Part shown: piece by piece, positions 63,760 to 64,000 of the stretch
Position numbering within the stretch: position 1 is the first letter of the stretch
How the letters are laid out: the number at the start of each line of letters is the position of its first letter
Origin: Stromatinia cepivora
Taxonomy: Eukaryota; Ascomycota; Leotiomycetes; Helotiales; Sclerotiniaceae
Length of the DNA stretch: 64,000 bases
Assembly: GCA_014898415.1 (NCBI GenBank)
Contig: RCTD01000017.1
Location: forward strand, 867,001 to 931,000
Direction: 5' to 3'
Notes under the pieces: generated by a model
The model's input: only the letters and a program-made list of their open reading frames with translations
The model's database searches: none
Told to the model about the DNA's origin: nothing
Position numbers and translations under genes: made by a program

Positions 63760-64000
63760 TTATGAAAAAAATAGATCGAGATATATATATTCCGATAATA
63801 TACTGTAAAGGGAAATGGGAATTGGAATTGATCAAATTATATTATAGAGATTTCAAATTGTAAAATTAGTAGATTTAAATAATAATTTGGATTATATATA
63901 AATAAAGTACAAAAAGATTAATGGAAAAACGATTGATTTCTTTTAAAGAGAGAGGAGCAGAGCTCTCTCTTATATTTAACTATGAAGAGTTATATGATCA
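63760..64000. repeat. Long dispersed repeat, right copy (continues beyond the window)
   Basis: Collinear with 41037-41290, more AT-rich and therefore more decayed. It runs to the last base of the window. If it is the 5' LTR of the minus-strand gypsy-type element, that element spans at least 41037-64000 with several nested insertions. Confidence 0.55.

Overview
The window looks like part of a filamentous ascomycete chromosome. Its introns are short (about 50-90 nt) with GTNNGT donors and CTAAC/CTGAC branch sites, and its proteins resemble fungal UapA/UapC, PIM1/Lon and Bro1. The transposon-rich sequence is extremely AT-rich and carries C-to-T/G-to-A decay of the kind left by repeat-induced point mutation (RIP). 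A leotiomycete of the Botrytis/Sclerotinia type is my best guess; that is inference, not proof.

Layout. Positions 1 to about 6,540 and about 30,240 to 64,000 are AT-rich and gene-poor. They hold four copies of one Ty1/copia-type element with 166-bp LTRs (1-5090 cut by the window edge, 31824-37320, 43393-48869, 52200-57682). They also hold a decayed minus-strand Ty3/gypsy-type pol split by the last copia copy, a 309-bp TGTCACGG/CCGTGACA-ended element that also occurs as a fold-back pair, and a long repeat at 41037 that recurs at about 63760 and runs off the window.

Between these lies a gene island of normal base composition (about 6,545-30,240). In order it holds: a short-chain dehydrogenase-like gene with an unresolved start (plus strand); a urate/xanthine permease of the NCS2 family; an atypical protein kinase; a micro-exon gene I reconstructed by hand; the mitochondrial Lon protease; a small single-pass membrane protein; a broken cysteine-containing frame; and the ESCRT-associated Bro1 protein. 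Everything after the dehydrogenase is on the minus strand. The genes share no single pathway. Permease and Bro1 are linked only in the general sense that endocytic sorting of UapA-type permeases uses the ESCRT route.

The most striking object is the micro-exon gene at 17210-19080. It has at least 18 exons, ten of them exactly 21 nt, so each adds one heptad. From the second exon found onward, every intron splits codons in the same phase. The exons spell a coiled coil followed by a C-terminal membrane anchor with a basic tail. No reading frame longer than about 70 codons marks it, so ordinary ORF-based annotation would miss it.
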